Shown: positions 50,501-64,000, numbered from the stretch's first letter. The stretch is 64,000 bases of DNA from Phytoseiulus persimilis (GCA_037576195.1 CM075103.1:20584001-20648000); one strand, 5' to 3'. Program-made: numbers and translations. Notes: generated from the sequence alone by a model not told the origin.

Positions 50501-53500
50501 TTCTGAAGGAGGTCGACGTAGAGTAGGCGCCTCTTCAATGGAGGCTGAGTCGCCGTATGACGTCATCGAGGAAAACGTTTTTTCACCGCCCGCTCTTGCA
50601 AAGGTGTTGCGTTGAAGCTGGCCCGTTCGATCGCTCACCCTCCACCCAATCGTGCTCTTGGGCGCTGGACCGAGGTTAGAGCCGCCTGCCTGCCTGACCG
50701 GATGGGCAGAGGCCGTTTCGTTGGTTTGTCGAGGACGCTGCCGGCTCGTCGGCCGGCCGGCAAGCCGGCTCGTTGGTTGGGCTCGCGGCGAACAGAGGTA
50801 TGAACAACGGGTCGGTCTGAAGTTTGTCGGTAGCGTATCGTTCGGCAGTGATTTCGCCGAGTTGGCCACTGACGACACCGGACAGTTGGCAAACTGACGT
50901 TGACGTCGGTGATTGCGGACTGCTGGTAGGGTAGGACGGTATAGGCGGAGCCTCTCAGTGAAGCAGGCTATCCTCCAGCGAAGCCGCCGAGAGCCCTCCT
51001 CCTCTGCCCTTTCCGATGGCGGGTGAAGCTATAGAGCCGAGTGGGCCTTCACCACGAGTAGATGAAGTGGCGGTTCTTCGAGGACCACTGATTTCTGCAG
51101 AAATTCATTCCACTGACGTCTGGAGACTGCAAGACATTGAGCACAGTCACGATTTCGCACCGACACGTTCGTCGACCCCTTCCCCCTTCTGACTTGCGCC
51201 TCATCGTCGGAGTCTGCAGAACACAGATCACAGGAACACGGTTCAGGAAGCGCGACTCATCTCGAAATCTTCTCCATCCCACGTCTCTGTCAACTTGACA
51301 TCCAACTGAGCCGGTGAAGTTGCGGACTGACATAAACGGTGACAAAGAGAGAAACTTCTCCGGTTGAGGAGCGAAAACCGATCTAGGTTGGACTCCACGT
51401 CGCCGGCACTCGCAACCTCAACGAATCAAGTCAGCGCTTTTTGCCATCGGTTCAACTGCCCCGGATCAACAGGTAAAACTTTTTCGATTGTTTCTCTGTG
51501 CCTACCAACTGATGTCGAGCGCGAGAGGCTTGCCAGCCTGATTTTCAGCGAGCCTGGAGCAGTTGGAGTTCGTCTCGAGAACTTCGTTCGGAGCTCAGTT
51601 GTGCTCCTCTCGGAGCACTTCTGAAAACCGCGATATCGTCTCAGTAGAGGTCACATGTAGCATCCGCGCCCGAGTGAGATTTGCGTCGCTCGTATTATCG
51701 ACTCACAGATCGTTCGAATTGGGTATCCATCTTGCCAGAAATGAATGATTCCTCATCCTGTCGGACGATTCACGATGATGCGAAGTCGGGTCTTGGGGCC
51801 AAAACCTACTGCTTCGCGCGGATGAGACGTCTGGAAGTCCTGAGCATTGCTCCGATTCGCACTTATCAGCTGGGAACGCTCGACGCTAAGAATCACGATC
51901 CTCATGTTCAGCCGAAGAGCACTGCTGGAATCTAACCGTCGAGCTCCGCTCTGGTTCTATTGCTTTCGCGAGAACCGCGAGTTGACACGCGATAACCTTT
52001 TCATCGCAAGTGAGAAACCACGCTCTCGGAAGATAAATCAGAGGCTCTTCGGGTCGAGCAGGAGTCGAAATGAATTGCTCCTCGATTCGCCGAGAGGCCG
52101 AAACAGGAGACGAGACGAAGCCGAAACATCATCGAGTCGGTCGGTTGAACAGAGTAGCACGCTATGCGTTTCAAATGTTCTCCTGTATACCCGCACGCTA
52201 CGATAGCCATGGAGGAACTCGCCATTTGATGCACGAAAATCCGAAAATCACGAGGATTAACATGAAGCCCTTGTCAACGGATCTGCCTGTCAGGGTGAGA
52301 TCTTTCGAAACGGAACCAGGCATCCGATTTTCGGAGAGAACCTGTGGACTGGTGAACGGAACCGGCGAGGTCGACTATCTGAACTGGCGTGATTTGCTGC
52401 GCAGGGAAAGTTCAACCGGGCTCCCGTAATGATATTGTGCTTCCTCCTCGGCGTCTCCCCCTCCCACCTGAAGCAACGTTGCAACGAACAAAGAACGTCG
52501 GAATTGATAGATTTGGTGAGCATATTCTTTGGGGAATTTCCTCCTGATACCTCAGGAACCATTCAATTAAGAAAGAAAGGTGGCGTAACTCTCACCTGGA
52601 ACTGACATCCAACCATATCAGCTGCACCGAATCCCCAAGTTCTCCAATCGGGTTCATTTCGGCGACTCAATTCGAAAAGTTCCTGCCTTATTTCGAAGTA
52701 CTCCGGATGTTCTGAACGTTGCCTAGCAATTCAAGTTCTCATCCCTTTCCGATAATTGAAATTACGCAGTAGAATATTCATCAGCTGCAATATGCTTCCT
52801 GGAGATCGTCCCAAAAGATGACCTTCTCAGTTGTCAAGTATCGAGGTGCGTTCAAGGTCTTGGTACCGTTCCGGTATCGAGTAGTATTCAATATAATCTC
52901 GCTACAGAAGTCGTTCCTGAGTCTTTGCTCCTGTTTTGCACTTCAACCATTTTTTTCACTCTGAAGAGAGCAGAATCGTTCGATTCATGTATATAAAAGC
53001 GCCGGAGGACCAATGCCACTTTGAGCGATCACTATTCCTCCCCAACTTGGAGGCCCAATAGTCCGAGGCAGCTTCCTTGGCATTGTCCACGACATCAGCT
53101 GATTCCTCTCAGATCGTTTCCATTGAGCACTCGCGTCATTCGAAAACCTGGACCCGATTTGTCTGTTTGGTTCGTCGGCTCCATGTGGACCCCTCTGTGG
53201 GTCCTTCGGCCGGTTCATTTGTTCCTTGAGGATTTAGGACAAATCCCTCTCCGAGAAGATAGTTTCGGGTTATAAAAGGTGCCTCCGTCCCACCCTTCGG
53301 GCGATGCGCTCTGGTCTGATCCTTCTACGAGCGCAGTCCACAAGCTGCCGACGATATTTACCTCGAACTGGGAGATCCTCGGAGACGCCGACAGAGAGCC
53401 GAACACAGAGGGCGTAATGGTTTGAGATGATCGAGCTTGTTTGTCGCTGACGTCAGGTTACCAGCTGTAGTGGCAGCGCTACGAAAAGATGAGCATCGCC

Positions 53501-54371
53501 GTCGCCGCCGCCACTGAGAGAGCTAACGAGGGCCCGGCTTTCATGGGCCATCGCGCCGACTGAGGCAGCAACTGGTGTCGGCCCTCGCGAGAATCCGCGA
53601 CGAGTTCGTCTCTCCTCACACCGCCTGGCATTTTAGCAGTTCATTCCGACTTTCTCTGCGTCCCCGCCCCCGCTGGTCCCCGGGTAACTCGGATCTCGAT
53701 TAATCAACGGCTTGAGGAGCGATAGCACAGTGTATCGCCGGAGACGTCGCCGGGAACTCACAGGAAATCGAACGAGGACCGCTGTGAGTAACATCCGACT
53801 CACGGCTGACGGTCGGCGCATCTGGAAAGATCCGCGGGTCGACATACGTTGTCCGGCTGTCGATATTGCCGGGACTCCTTCCCGGACCCACCCAATTAGA
53901 AGGCCATCCTATAAAAGAATCGTAAATTGTAATTGTTTTTTTTCTCTCGGCCACCGCCGACAAAGTCGGGCCGATTTACAACAAACGGGGCTTGGATCCG
54001 CGGGTGAATCAGTGGACGAGTGACCGAGAGGCAGAGACAGCCGAACTTATTGGAAAGGCTTTGCTCGAGACGGCGCAGACGGTCGAGATGGATCCTCGGC
54101 CGCGCTGAAATTGAGTTGCGTGCTCGACTAGGCTCCGCTTCAAATACAATCCCGAGCTTTCTAGGTAGCGCCGTTGAGCAGTAGCGGCTCGCGGTCCCGC
54201 CCGCTGGTTTCCGCTGCCACTTGATACGGTATCGTTCAGAAGGACAGAAGCAACAACACGCCCACCGGATTCGATTGAGGAGTTCCGCGTGTTCGATGAT
54301 GTCATGATATCGGTTGAGACAGCAGCCGAGTGGCAATCACTCTCGACGCCTTATATCACTCTACCCAAATA

Positions 54372-54385
54372 GGGGGGGGGGGGGG
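54372..54385 (+). repeat. Poly(G) tract, 14 bases
   Basis: Uninterrupted G run; the reverse complement of the C runs at 55313 and 56580. Confidence 0.9.
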
Positions 54386-55312
54386 TGTATGCGCGTTGAC
54401 GTCGCCCGCGGCATCGAAACCATCGATATGTAACCGCGAAGTCGGCCGGTGTAGCGTTAACGCACTCGCGAATCGAAGCTACGACCTGTCCACGTGTTTC
54501 CTTGAAAAGTGAGGGTGTGTTTACGAGTGTGCACACGCGTGCATGCGCCGGAGCAGACGCGTGTTCCAGGCGGCAGGATAGCGCCTAATATCAGGATACG
54601 CGAGCTTGTCGAGCATACATTGGGACAAGATTAGAAATCGCCGAATATGGTCGGATCCGCCCGAGGCGAAGACGCAGTCCACTCGAATCTCAGCCTGATG
54701 ACGAAACGACTGGACCCATCGGCCCCTTGCGAGGTAACCAGATGGCTGGTCGGTAAGCAAACTAATATAACTAGCCACATCTGATGAAGCTGAACGTGAG
54801 CTCGTCTGGAAGGCCGTTTTTGCGCCATCATCGCCACACCGTCTTCGTGGTCATACGACAAACCCGTGCGACCGCAAGTGCAGCTCATAGTATGAGATGC
54901 AGTGGAAATTCTGCGGAGTGGCACTCCTTTAGTGGTCTGATGATAACAGTCTACTGCGTTCGATTAAGGGAACGCAATGAATTCGAATGAATTGTCGAAT
55001 CCAACGCCTCCCCACCCGCCCTCTCCACTCCCCCACTTTTCCCTCTGGAGCCGGCCGTCAGCGTTACGGCCCGAAATGAACGACTCAGCAAGCTGCCTGA
55101 ATGGCTCGAACGGTGATGGCCGTTGGGGGGGAGGCGGTGTCGAGGTCATGTGTTCACGGGCACATGGGAAATTCGAAAACCTGTTGTAGAATCGCTTCAA
55201 ACTGGCTCGCACAAATCGGCAGTTTGGAATACTGAATTTTCCGCCAGTTTCGAGGGAGGTTTCAGATCTCACCGTTGGAATTCGTGACGAGATTCCTTGA
55301 ACTTCCAACTCA

Positions 55313-55335
55313 CCCCCCCCCCCCCCCCCCCCCCC
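55313..55335 (+). repeat. Poly(C) tract, 23 bases
   Basis: Uninterrupted C run, the longest in the window; followed by further C-rich sequence. Confidence 0.95.
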
Positions 55336-56579
55336 ATCCCCCCTCACCCAGCTTCCCCCCGATGTGCAGCCCTGGTGTTGTCCGAAGAAGTCGCTCTTGC
55401 AGAAAGGGAGTGGAAAAAAGTTTGTTCCTTCCCTTCTCGGAACGCTCAACGTAGCAACCATGAGAATGCCCGGATCTTGTTGAGTCGGCGATAGCCTCAC
55501 AGTTCGCATCGTTGCACGGGGTGATTTCCTTCCCTATCTCCCGCGCCTTTGACATCAAATACCCTTGCCGGCGCGTAGGAGTCGTCCGAGTCCAGTTCCG
55601 CCCCCTGCCTCCGCTTCGCCCTCTGGTTCGTTCAACCACAGAACGTCGGAGCGCAGCTCAGAATAATCCTTGAAATCCGAGCTGGCCTTTGACCATGTCT
55701 GAATGCTGTAAGGTGAACCAGTTAATGCACTTTCCCCAGGCGAGCGACTCGATCGCTCACTTGTGTCCGCGTCGCGAGCCAGACGGGGGGCGGTGGAACG
55801 ACCGCCGATCAGCACGCAAAGGCTTAGGTCGTGTCGATCCTCATCCTCCAGGGCCCTAGCTGCCGATTAAGAGCCGAAACTTGTTCTGACCCAGCCACTT
55901 ACTGCTGGAGCTCAATGGGCGTCATCCGCTGTGTGGCGCCCACCGGTTTCCGTGTTTTGCCCTGCACCGGGACCACTTCGCGATATCGACTGCTCCCCAG
56001 GAACGTCTAATAACACCCGAATCACGAGGGGGATCCCCCCTCCGTCACTCGGCAAAGCTTTGGACTGGATGCAGCCACGGCGTCGCGGAAATGTGCAATT
56101 CTATTCGGGACAGCTGAAGTTGTCGGAGTATTTTCAGCGATTGTCCCCCGGAAACAGGCCGGACAGCTTCTCTAATTCGTGGAGAGCTTGGACCTGTTGC
56201 CGACGGACTTGCAGTGAGCGAGCGACCTCGGCATCGCGTCGTCCCTCTTCAACAGGACTTCTTCGCAGATGACTTTTGTTTCAACAGTGGTGTGGAGATT
56301 CTAGCGTGGCATCTGAGGGAAACGGTGGAGCCGTTTATTAGCTCGGAGTTATTCCCTGACCTCATTCTTCACGAAGCTGGAGCCGAACGCAGGATTTTCC
56401 CGAGAACTGTTCTCGGAACAACGCGCCATAGAAGAGCTATAACTCTTCCACTGACCGCGCCGTTGAACCACTGCGTCGGTATTCCTCTCGGCCGGGCTGT
56501 TGTCGAATCCTGTTCTCGTCGGCATGGCAGCCGCACTTAACGCGTCGAGCCCCTCCCCCCTCCTCACTCCGAGTATTGT

Positions 56580-56601
56580 CCCCCCCCCCCCCCCCCCCCC
56601 C
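56580..56601 (+). repeat. Poly(C) tract, 22 bases
   Basis: Uninterrupted C run immediately after GAGTATTGT. Confidence 0.95.
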
Positions 56602-58513
56602 ATCTAGCCCCCACACTTCAATAACGCCGCGGAACCCTTTCTGAGACCTGTGCTGCCTGTTCGACTTAGTGGTGATCCATGACCAACACTCCCTGCCAGA
56701 AATCTGTTGCGACTGACGAACTGCACGCCGACGTTGCTTTACATTCCTCGTTATTGTGCTTCGCGTTGGCAACATAAGTTCCAATCCGGTTCCCCTTCAC
56801 TGCCGACTCCGTTGCTAGCGCGTGGACGACATGCAGTCCGTGCGGTGCGATCGCTGCCATAAGGAGGCGACAGCGGCGGGTTTGGCAAAAATTCTGACGA
56901 TGCCCTCAAGTCGCAGCAGTAAAACATTATTACTTTCGTCGCCGCTGGCTGCCATCCCGACGGTCCGTACACTCGGCGTGCTCATTAGTTGTCGTCCACT
57001 GCAACGAGTCAGACCGTATCCAAGCCAGCCGGCCAGAGCGAAGAACAGGACCTTACGGTGCTCTCCGTCGTGACTAAAGAGTTGTCGCGAACAGGCTCGC
57101 ACATTAGGAAGCTCCGTGTCGTGCAATATGCTGCGGTTCCACCACAAGCAAAGGTACTTAGTCGATTACCGTCATAATGGCCGAGGCGTACGTTTGGCAA
57201 TCGTCCGGACGCAAATACTCACCGCCGCGTCACCGAATAACTATTTGAGCCACCTCCCTCTGATCTGCTCGAGCCGCCTTTCTGTTGCAACAGATGCTCA
57301 CGAAGAGATCAATGTGATTCGACGGAGTCGTTTGTCCGACGGACGGTTGGAATCGTACCACATCTGTTCGCTTCGCTCTGTCTGTCCTCTCCGTTGAAAC
57401 ATCTCGGAGTGTTTCGAGTCCGTTGATCGTGGCGCAGTTTGCCCCCTCATCGATGTCATCACCTCTTGACCCTTGGCGGTCGCGTCGTTCCGCTCAAATA
57501 GATGGAGTCCCGGTCTGCCGACAAGTTGACGCCTCCATTCCGTGCAGCTCCCCCTGCGCCGGGCCAGGGGCGGATGGATTTCTTCGTCTGTCGATGCACG
57601 TTTCGAAATTAAAAATACCGAACTAGCTCTCGTGAAGCGTTCGAACGGGAAAAAACACGTTTCCTCTACGCATCCATCGAGGAGAATTCCCAAGAAGAGC
57701 AGATGATTCCAAGGTGCTCCGGACCGAGCACGCATACCGAGAGCTGCGTCGATTTCGGACGGTTCATCCTCTCTACGACGATTCCTGGGGTAGTACACAC
57801 GTCGACATCCTCGTTCACGTTCTGACTCCCCGGAACCATTCCCTCAGCCGGCGGTTCTGAGCTTCATCGGAATGGTAGGAGTGGTCTGAGACGTATCTTC
57901 GTCGAAGCTGAAGAAGCTGTATGCTTTGGAAGCTCTTAAAGAGAACGGCTACATGGATCAGGGGCACCGCGTGTTGGGGCCCAGAGTTCGGGTTCGCTCC
58001 GGAATTTTCCAGAATTACCTACGTGGGAAGACAGGATCACGGAACGTTCGAACGTTCATTCTGGCGAAGCTTCCCGACGGACGCAGTTCCTTCTCGATCC
58101 TCGAGCTTCACTCGATAAGTCCTCCGATCCGGCAGGGGCATCGCCACGGCAATTGGAAGAGACATGAGCATTCGTTCTCATTCAAGAGTCGAGTGATTGA
58201 AACTCTGTCAGCCGACTCACGGCCGCGTAAGAAACCTACGACCGTTCTCGATCGAGGAACGCGGAGAAGGATCGACGGGGAAGGCCGCGGCTGCAACTGC
58301 CGCTCGCGCGGGTCGGATGGCAGCAAATCGAGAAGATGTTTTTCATGTTCTGCCGTCGAGTATCCATTCCGGGCAGAAGCGCGCGGGTGGCCACCTCGAA
58401 CGGAACGGAAGGAGGCCCTTGCCGCCGTCGAGCCCAAGTCGAGCGGAAACCGTAGATCGGACAAGAGAAATCACCCTGTGACTGTGTATACTTCTTGAAA
58501 TAGAACGAACACA

Positions 58514-59218
58514 ATGGAATCAACCTTCCGCTGGAGCAAGAACACCGAGCTGATGTTCCGCTCCTTCCTCGGCCATGCTGAGGGAATGATTGCGGGAGCA
58601 GCGACAGAGGACAACTCGGAGGAGATGGAGCGAGACTGGAGCGCCGCGCCGTTGGAACGCCATTCCGTTCCCACGTGGTCGTTTCTCTCCTCCTGCCTTT
58701 CCAAAACGCGGTGTTGCTCCCCGTGGAGTCTTTCCACCCTTTCCACGGAGGCTGGTGAGTGAATTCTGACCATCTCAATCCGTGATTTATCACGGCACTA
58801 ACCGCTTGGAGCCGACTGATCTGCTGCCTTGTGCTGATAACGAACTTCTTCTCGATCAGCGCAGGGAAACTGAGCTCTTGCGGAGGCATTTGACATGGGG
58901 CGCTTCTCGCGAAGTCAACGGCGCCACCGACCTGGCGTGAGAGGTATATTTCAGACGACGTTTCAAAATCCCGCAGGAATCCTCAGCGACTCCTCCTTGC
59001 GATTGTCACCTGTTTACCACGAAAGAGAGGGGACGTCGATGCGAGGAAAGACTTTCCCTATCTTGAGCCGATCCTTTCTCGCAATGAGGGAGATTCTCGA
59101 GAATGAGCGAGTAGACGCCAACGCGGAGAGCGAGAAGAGCGAACAGAACGGAGAGTTGGCTCCTAAGAGGAAGGCAGACCTGCTTGCTCGAGAATCGGGA
59201 TCACGTCGAGAAAGATAG
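58514..59218 (+). CDS. Putative two-exon gene, unknown product
   Basis: A frame starting at ATG 58514 in a good context (AACACAATGG) reaches a strong GTGAGT donor after 58754 in phase 1. An acceptor (AAAATCCCGCAG) opens a second exon at 58977 with the matching 2-base overhang, which runs to a TAG at 59218; together they give about 160 residues. The second half is highly charged (for example E-S-E-K-S-E-Q-N-G-E-L and a basic end S-R-R-E-R). I recognise no domain. A further open stretch at 59264-59396 after GACATTGGTGTCAG ends V-A-K-R-I-L-I-E-K-M-S and might be an alternative last exon. It could also be chance. Confidence 0.35.
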
Positions 59219-59399
59219 CTTTGAGAGTTTTTTTTTTTACTTGTCGCCGACATTGGTGTCAGTGCCCGTCAAAACGGAGGAAGCGCTCGTCTCTGCGAAG
59301 AGGTCGACGACGGAGAGTGAAGAGCCGGTTCCCCGACCGATCCGAGCCGGGAACAACGCGGTGGCGAAAAGGATTCTAATTGAGAAAATGTCCTGAGCG

Positions 59400-60129
59400 A
59401 TGCTCTCGGCTGTTTTCATCTATCCTTCGAAACTACGCTCCGTGATGATGTGTCTTCTTTCTTGTTTCTGACGTTCGTTCTGGAGATAGCGAACCCATCG
59501 ACAAAAGAGTGCTCCCCTTTCGCTACTTGGGCTGACGGTGAGCGCTGGGAGGGAAGAATCGTCATCCGCGTCTAACCTCGAGTTCAAGCGCGGATGATAA
59601 GTTATCAATTTTGTCGAGAACAAAGAGCATCGCATTGATGGCATGGTTTCCAGGACTGGTGTCCCTCCTGTATAAGCTATCATCCCGATGAGTAATGAAG
59701 CTGATTAGTCGAATCGCCTTCGTTAGCCGCGCACTGAACCTACGTCGAACGATTCGAAACAATGTCGCCGTCTACAGTGGTCACCAGTCTCTTCAAATTT
59801 TAAGGTTCGCATCGCGTGTAGCCTCGGCACTCGGGAAAAGCGTTAGGGAAGTAGACGAGCTGCAGAGAGCAGATGGCTGCTAACGACTTGAGTCTCTGAA
59901 TTCCAGCGACGCGAAGCAGGGGTCTGAGGGGGCCTGTAGTGACAGACGAAAATCCAGGAATTCGGGCGACACAATGAGAGCCTGAGATCGAGAGGGGGCT
60001 TTTCGCGGAACGAGGAACAGTGGCATTTCGAAAGTGGTTTCCCCGTACGTTTCCGGCCAGCTGCACTTCGATTAAAAGCGATAGAGTTTTCATCGCTGCT
60101 CCTCCCAATGAGCGAATCTCTCCCACTCC
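59400..60129. other. Region without a supported gene
   Basis: Only short overlapping frames on both strands; no motifs or repeats seen. Confidence 0.45.
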
Positions 60130-60970
60130 TCATTCTGTCGTTGCGGAGAGAACAGCTCTTTCAGCTGGTTTCTGATTACGCACCATCCTCCTGTTTTCCA
60201 CCATCCTGTTTTCCCTGATTTGGACTCGTCTGGCATCGAACACTCGTTCGTAATTCTGACGAACGGGAGGTTCGTGAAGGAGACTCATGGCGAATCTGAA
60301 TTTGCGCAGGCCTTCCGTTCCGAACGATTCCGTGATACAGCTGCCGGGCACAGGATGTACCTTTGGAGACCATCGGGAGGGTCGAACGTTGAAACCACTA
60401 GAATGCGGGGGTTCATTTTCGCCGCCATATGATTCGTCGCTGCGGAAGGTTACGTTCGCAGTCGATAGAGCCCAAAGGGTCCAGCATCAGCACCCGCTCT
60501 GTTGTTGAAGAATGGAAATTCGTGAGCAGCGAATGTGTTGCTTGGGAAGTACCGCTTGCGCAACGTCCCACCGTTTAATTTCCCAAATGCATTTGTAGTC
60601 CTCCGCAACTTGTTGACTCAGTGCTCCGGTTCCCAACTCGCGGTCGAGCGGAAACTTCCAGTTGCTGTGCGCTAGAATCGACGGGAACTCGTTGCGATTC
60701 CGAACCGGTACCTTGACTATCCGAGTTTCACAGTCGGACTGGCCGAGGATTCCCAAAGGGAAGTTCACGGAGCACCGACACTGCTCGTTAGGAGGCTGAT
60801 TCGGAGAGAAGCACAAGCTCATCCAGATTATCGCTCGTGGCTGGTCGGCCTCTTGAGCCTGACGTGCGAATGATCAACACTACGGCATCAGCCCAAAGTA
60901 AGGAAAGAAATGGGAAAAATCCCCGGATGAGCAGCGTGGGGGTTGAAACTAACTGCTGAGCCACCATATG
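60130..60970 (-). CDS. Putative exons of an unknown gene
   Basis: On the minus strand a frame from 60822 to about 60543 contains C-R-C, D-C-E-T and Y-K-C-I-W-E-I-K-R-W and ends at a possible GTACTT donor. A C-terminal-looking frame at about 60351-60130 follows an acceptor (CCTGTGCCCGGCAG) and is strongly charged, ending S-A-T-T-E before a stop. Just upstream, the frame starting at about 60970 (MVAQQLVSTP then a hydrophobic run) could be a signal peptide, but I could not join it in phase. The cysteine content suggests an extracellular protein. No family is recognised. Confidence 0.25.
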
Positions 60971-61009
60971 CTGATTCACAAGTGAGGCGCGGGCCGCACT
61001 GTGCACCCG

Positions 61010-64000
61010 AGCGCATCACTGGTGATTTGTAGATTCCAATCCTCGTCTAGTCGCTTCGAGACTTCCGGCCGTATCAGCATTGACGAGTCACCGCACAGAC
61101 TCGTTCGGATCAGGAAAAGCGATCATTCGGAATTCCCTCACGATACACATTTCGCGCCGCTCACCGATTAGCGAGCAGTATTTTTCTATGGAGATCGGCG
61201 TGCCTTCGTAGTTACATGCGGAACGCGTTGTCCACTCGAGCCTCTTTGGAGCCCGGGCGCAGCTGCTTCTCTGAAGTCTGCGAGCCCTTAATCCTCGGGA
61301 ATGATAGGGTTGATATGGAACCTCGACCACGACGTGGCAAGAGTGAAACCTTCATCGTGATTCGAGGGTTTCCGAGCGAGTCAGCTGGCGGACGGACAAC
61401 TGTTTGTTTCTAGATGGGGAAAATTCCGTTTTTAGTTAATTAAGTCGGTTCAGCGAGTCAGCTGAGTGGAGAAGTGAACTGAGAATTAAAGAAAAACGCT
61501 GACTCAAAAAGTCTCCAGGAGTTGTCGAGAGGGCGGCACGGCCTGCTTGAAGTGCTGATCCCATGTAGGCGGGAAAAATCTCATTCACACTTAGAACAGG
61601 GGCTCGCTCGAGTGAAAAATCTCTGACTGGTAAAGATCTACGCGAACGAAAATCGCGCTGCATTCCCTTTCGTCGAGCTTGCCCCGTCGCGAATTTCGAC
61701 TCCTTGCGGCTTGCTCCATCTCGGCCTGTCATCACGCCATGACGAAGCCCCGAAGCATTCACTTCTGCACAGAGCCAAGCGCCTGGAAGATTATCTGCTC
61801 GGACTATGCAAATGTGTGGCTTAGTTCTGTAGTTCCAAACAATACTCGAAAGCCTCGAACGTTTCGGATCAGGTTCTGGATCGACGCTCCACCGATCGAA
61901 GTCCTCGAGACGCTTCTGTTGATACTTGTTTGCTACAATCTGCGCGCGAGAAATTTTCACTCCGGAGCAAATCAGGCAGATCGAGGGTCTCACGATTCGG
62001 CCTCGCAAATGATTCCATTCGTCGCTCATGGCTTCCATCACGTGTCAGGCTTAGCCGTGTCCTAACACAGAAAGCTCAGGTTATTAGGCTAGAGAATGTC
62101 TAGCTCCTTTTTCACTCGACGAACTCAACCGGAAAATACTCCGCTGCCAGTAATCCACTCCAAAACCAAGGAGCAGGTTATGGGACTCTACTTTGTTAAC
62201 ACCGATTCGACACGGGTTCTCTTCAGCTGGAATGAAGCCGACTGAGACGACGTTCTGAGATCCGTGCTCCAACGAAATGTGCGCGCGACTCGTGCACTCG
62301 GAGTTCGGGGAGGCGATGCGATGGCCAGAGTTCGCTCCGTGCGGGCTCTTGTTCGGAGCACGAGACTCGATTGGAACATGGACTTATTCCGCGTGGGTCG
62401 GTCTAGTTATCAGCTCTCCGCGCGGTGGAACTTCCGGTGTTCTTCCATCGAAACACCGCTAAATATAGTGCCGAACTTTCTCAGGAACAGGTCCTGCCAC
62501 AGCCCGAGTCTCGCTCCCCCTGAAGCTGGAGTCCCTTGAACAAGCTCTTGTTGACAGACTTTGTCGATTCACCAAATTTGATCGAACGTCGACAGGAATT
62601 ACACATTCGACGCACGTGTGGCGTAACCTTCATCACCACCAATTTTCGTCGAGGGTCGCATGGGATCCGTTGCGAGTTTTGAGGACTCCGTGATGGAGCG
62701 ATCTATCACAGGCCTCTCGCGGAATGCCGGCCTCTCTCGTTGGCTCGACGACTCATGAATATATTTCCGAGAGCGGAATTTTCGGGAGGGTGCGGGTAGA
62801 ATACGCGTTTTGAGCTTGGACCCCGTGTCGGGAGGCTCCAAGAAACCCATCAAGACGGCGGTGGAATTCGACAACGGCGCACGGGCGCAAAGTGCGAAGG
62901 TCGCATGCAGTGGCTAAAAACTTTTCGGTTCTGTCGCTTCGCCATCCGCGTGGTGTATCAGGCTAGCCTGCGCCGGTTCGAGCGCGCGCATCGTCGGGAG
63001 AAGCAACTTAGTTTCAGAAAAGACATTCCGTTCAAGCCGAATGCACTCCCTCAACAGCCCAACCAGTGCGAGAGTGTCGCTCTTCCCTGCCGCTCGCCCG
63101 CTTATTTTCCTGCTCCATTCCCCCTCTTTTCTTCCTTCCTTTTCTTCGCCGCCCCCTCCTCCCCCTGTCCATTGAACATACACAAAAACGCCAACGGACT
63201 CGCGAGGAAAAATAAGAGAAGAACAAGAGATTCCAGAGATGCGCAGAGAACACTCACGAGGGAGGGGGACATTCCTGTGCCACGAAATAAAAAACGAAAA
63301 CAATTCCGCTTTCTCTCTATCTCTCTCATCAACTTCGCACGCTATCTCTCCCTCTCTCCGCTCCAGCCAGCCGTTCGACGTCACCACTCTTGCGCGTTGA
63401 TTGAAGTTACGCAGATAATATTGCGGAGAGAACGGTATCCGAGAACACGTTAGCGCGTCGGCACAAAAACGTGTTAACGTGCATCGCCCCGACCGCGTTT
63501 TCGGATAGGGAGGACTTCGAGTCTCAGCTCGACCTGCGTTTCCGTTGAACGGGGAGCGGAAATTTATTGCCTTGGGAGCACTCGGGATGATGACAAAATC
63601 CCAGAATCGTTCGACTCTAAAATACTGTTTCGTTGACCTTCTGGTTCCATGTGATTGAAGGAGGGAATGATAGCGAGCTATTTTGTCCTGCTCACCGCCC
63701 CGCTTAATTTTGGCCATAACATTTTTCCCCCGTTTACTATACCATGATGACGAGAACAGGGGCGAGAGAATGATTGCGAAAGCCGTACTCACTTCTGGAA
63801 CGATGATAATTGAGGATCACTATCGAGTGAAGGGCTTCATACCGCAAGCAAGCGAGGCCGTGCTGAATTCATCTCGTTTGCTCGAGCGAGATTGAAACGG
63901 GCGCGCGCTCTCGGTGTCGCCGCATTTGAAATGCACTAGTAGTCGAAGAGAGTCGGATCGGAAGCTGTCCAGAACCAGGGAGAAAACTTGTAATAGCATC
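61010..64000. other. Region without a supported gene
   Basis: Long frames here lie opposite each other (62914-63792 minus against 62905-63453 plus) in CT-rich sequence and look like chance. Minus-strand frames at 61330-61088, 62041-61436 and 62874-62599 have protein-like composition but no recognisable motif or consistent splice sites. The sequence around 63890-63910 is rich in CG and CGCG, as might be seen near a promoter, but nothing specific can be named. Confidence 0.4.

Larger units (their letters stand above)
47570..58510. other. Long region without a supported gene
   Basis: I see no exon chain with recognisable domains. Notable simple sequence: a 14-base G run (54372-54385) and C runs of 23 (55313-55335) and 22 (56580-56601). 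A GC-rich stretch at 50720-50790 has nested GCCGGC palindromes. Frames such as 52070-52429 and 57926-58498 (plus) have protein-like composition in places but no motif. This may be intergenic, or introns and first exons of genes beyond the window. Confidence 0.45.

Overview
This is a eukaryotic nuclear window, almost certainly from an animal. Genes are split by GT-AG introns, there are signal-peptide plus transmembrane proteins, a clear ATG7, a C2H2 zinc-finger exon, a Tigger/pogo transposon and several hAT-like and foldback repeats. GC is near 50%, introns run from about 65 bp to under 2 kb, and coding is sparse. An arthropod, perhaps a mite or tick, is my best guess. That is inference from style of sequence, not from a diagnostic marker. 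There are no bacterial operons, tRNAs or CRISPR arrays that I can support.

Layout. 1-7 kb: no convincing gene; a foldback repeat at 5.9-6.5 kb. 7.3-11.9 kb: two minus-strand genes (here called A and B) for small, signal-peptide-bearing, one-pass membrane proteins that I assign to a divergent SARAF (TMEM66) family; a third paralogue (C) sits on the plus strand at 23.2-24.8 kb. All three have four exons with identical phase-1 introns and the same cysteine/tryptophan framework. 13.6-14.4 kb: a long foldback element. 15.4-15.9 kb (minus): terminal exon of a five-finger C2H2 protein. 16.3-17.6 and 19.0-19.4 kb (minus): putative exons of unknown genes. 19.6-22.0 kb: a 2.4-kb Tigger/pogo element with matching terminal inverted repeats and a decayed transposase.

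26.6-30.1 kb (minus): a complete ten-exon DUF885 putative zinc hydrolase gene, 565 residues, whose exons I could join in frame throughout. 33.8-35.7 kb (minus): a complete ATG7 coding region (648 residues) in one uninterrupted exon. 40.0-40.8 kb: a non-autonomous element whose terminal motif is expanded into a minisatellite. 43.1-43.9 kb (minus), 58.5-59.2 kb (plus) and 60.1-61.0 kb (minus): plausible but unrecognised exons. 47.0-47.6 kb: a Tc1/mariner-like relic. The rest of 36-64 kb looks intergenic or intronic, with several poly(C) or poly(G) tracts.

How the genes fit together: they are not an operon. ATG7 (autophagy conjugation), DUF885 (putative peptidase/hydrolase) and the SARAF-like proteins (by family, ER-membrane regulators of store-operated calcium entry) are independent. 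The most interesting feature is the SARAF-like cluster: two members are shrunken to almost nothing beyond the luminal domain and one membrane span, while the third keeps a cytosolic tail with a PPSY motif.
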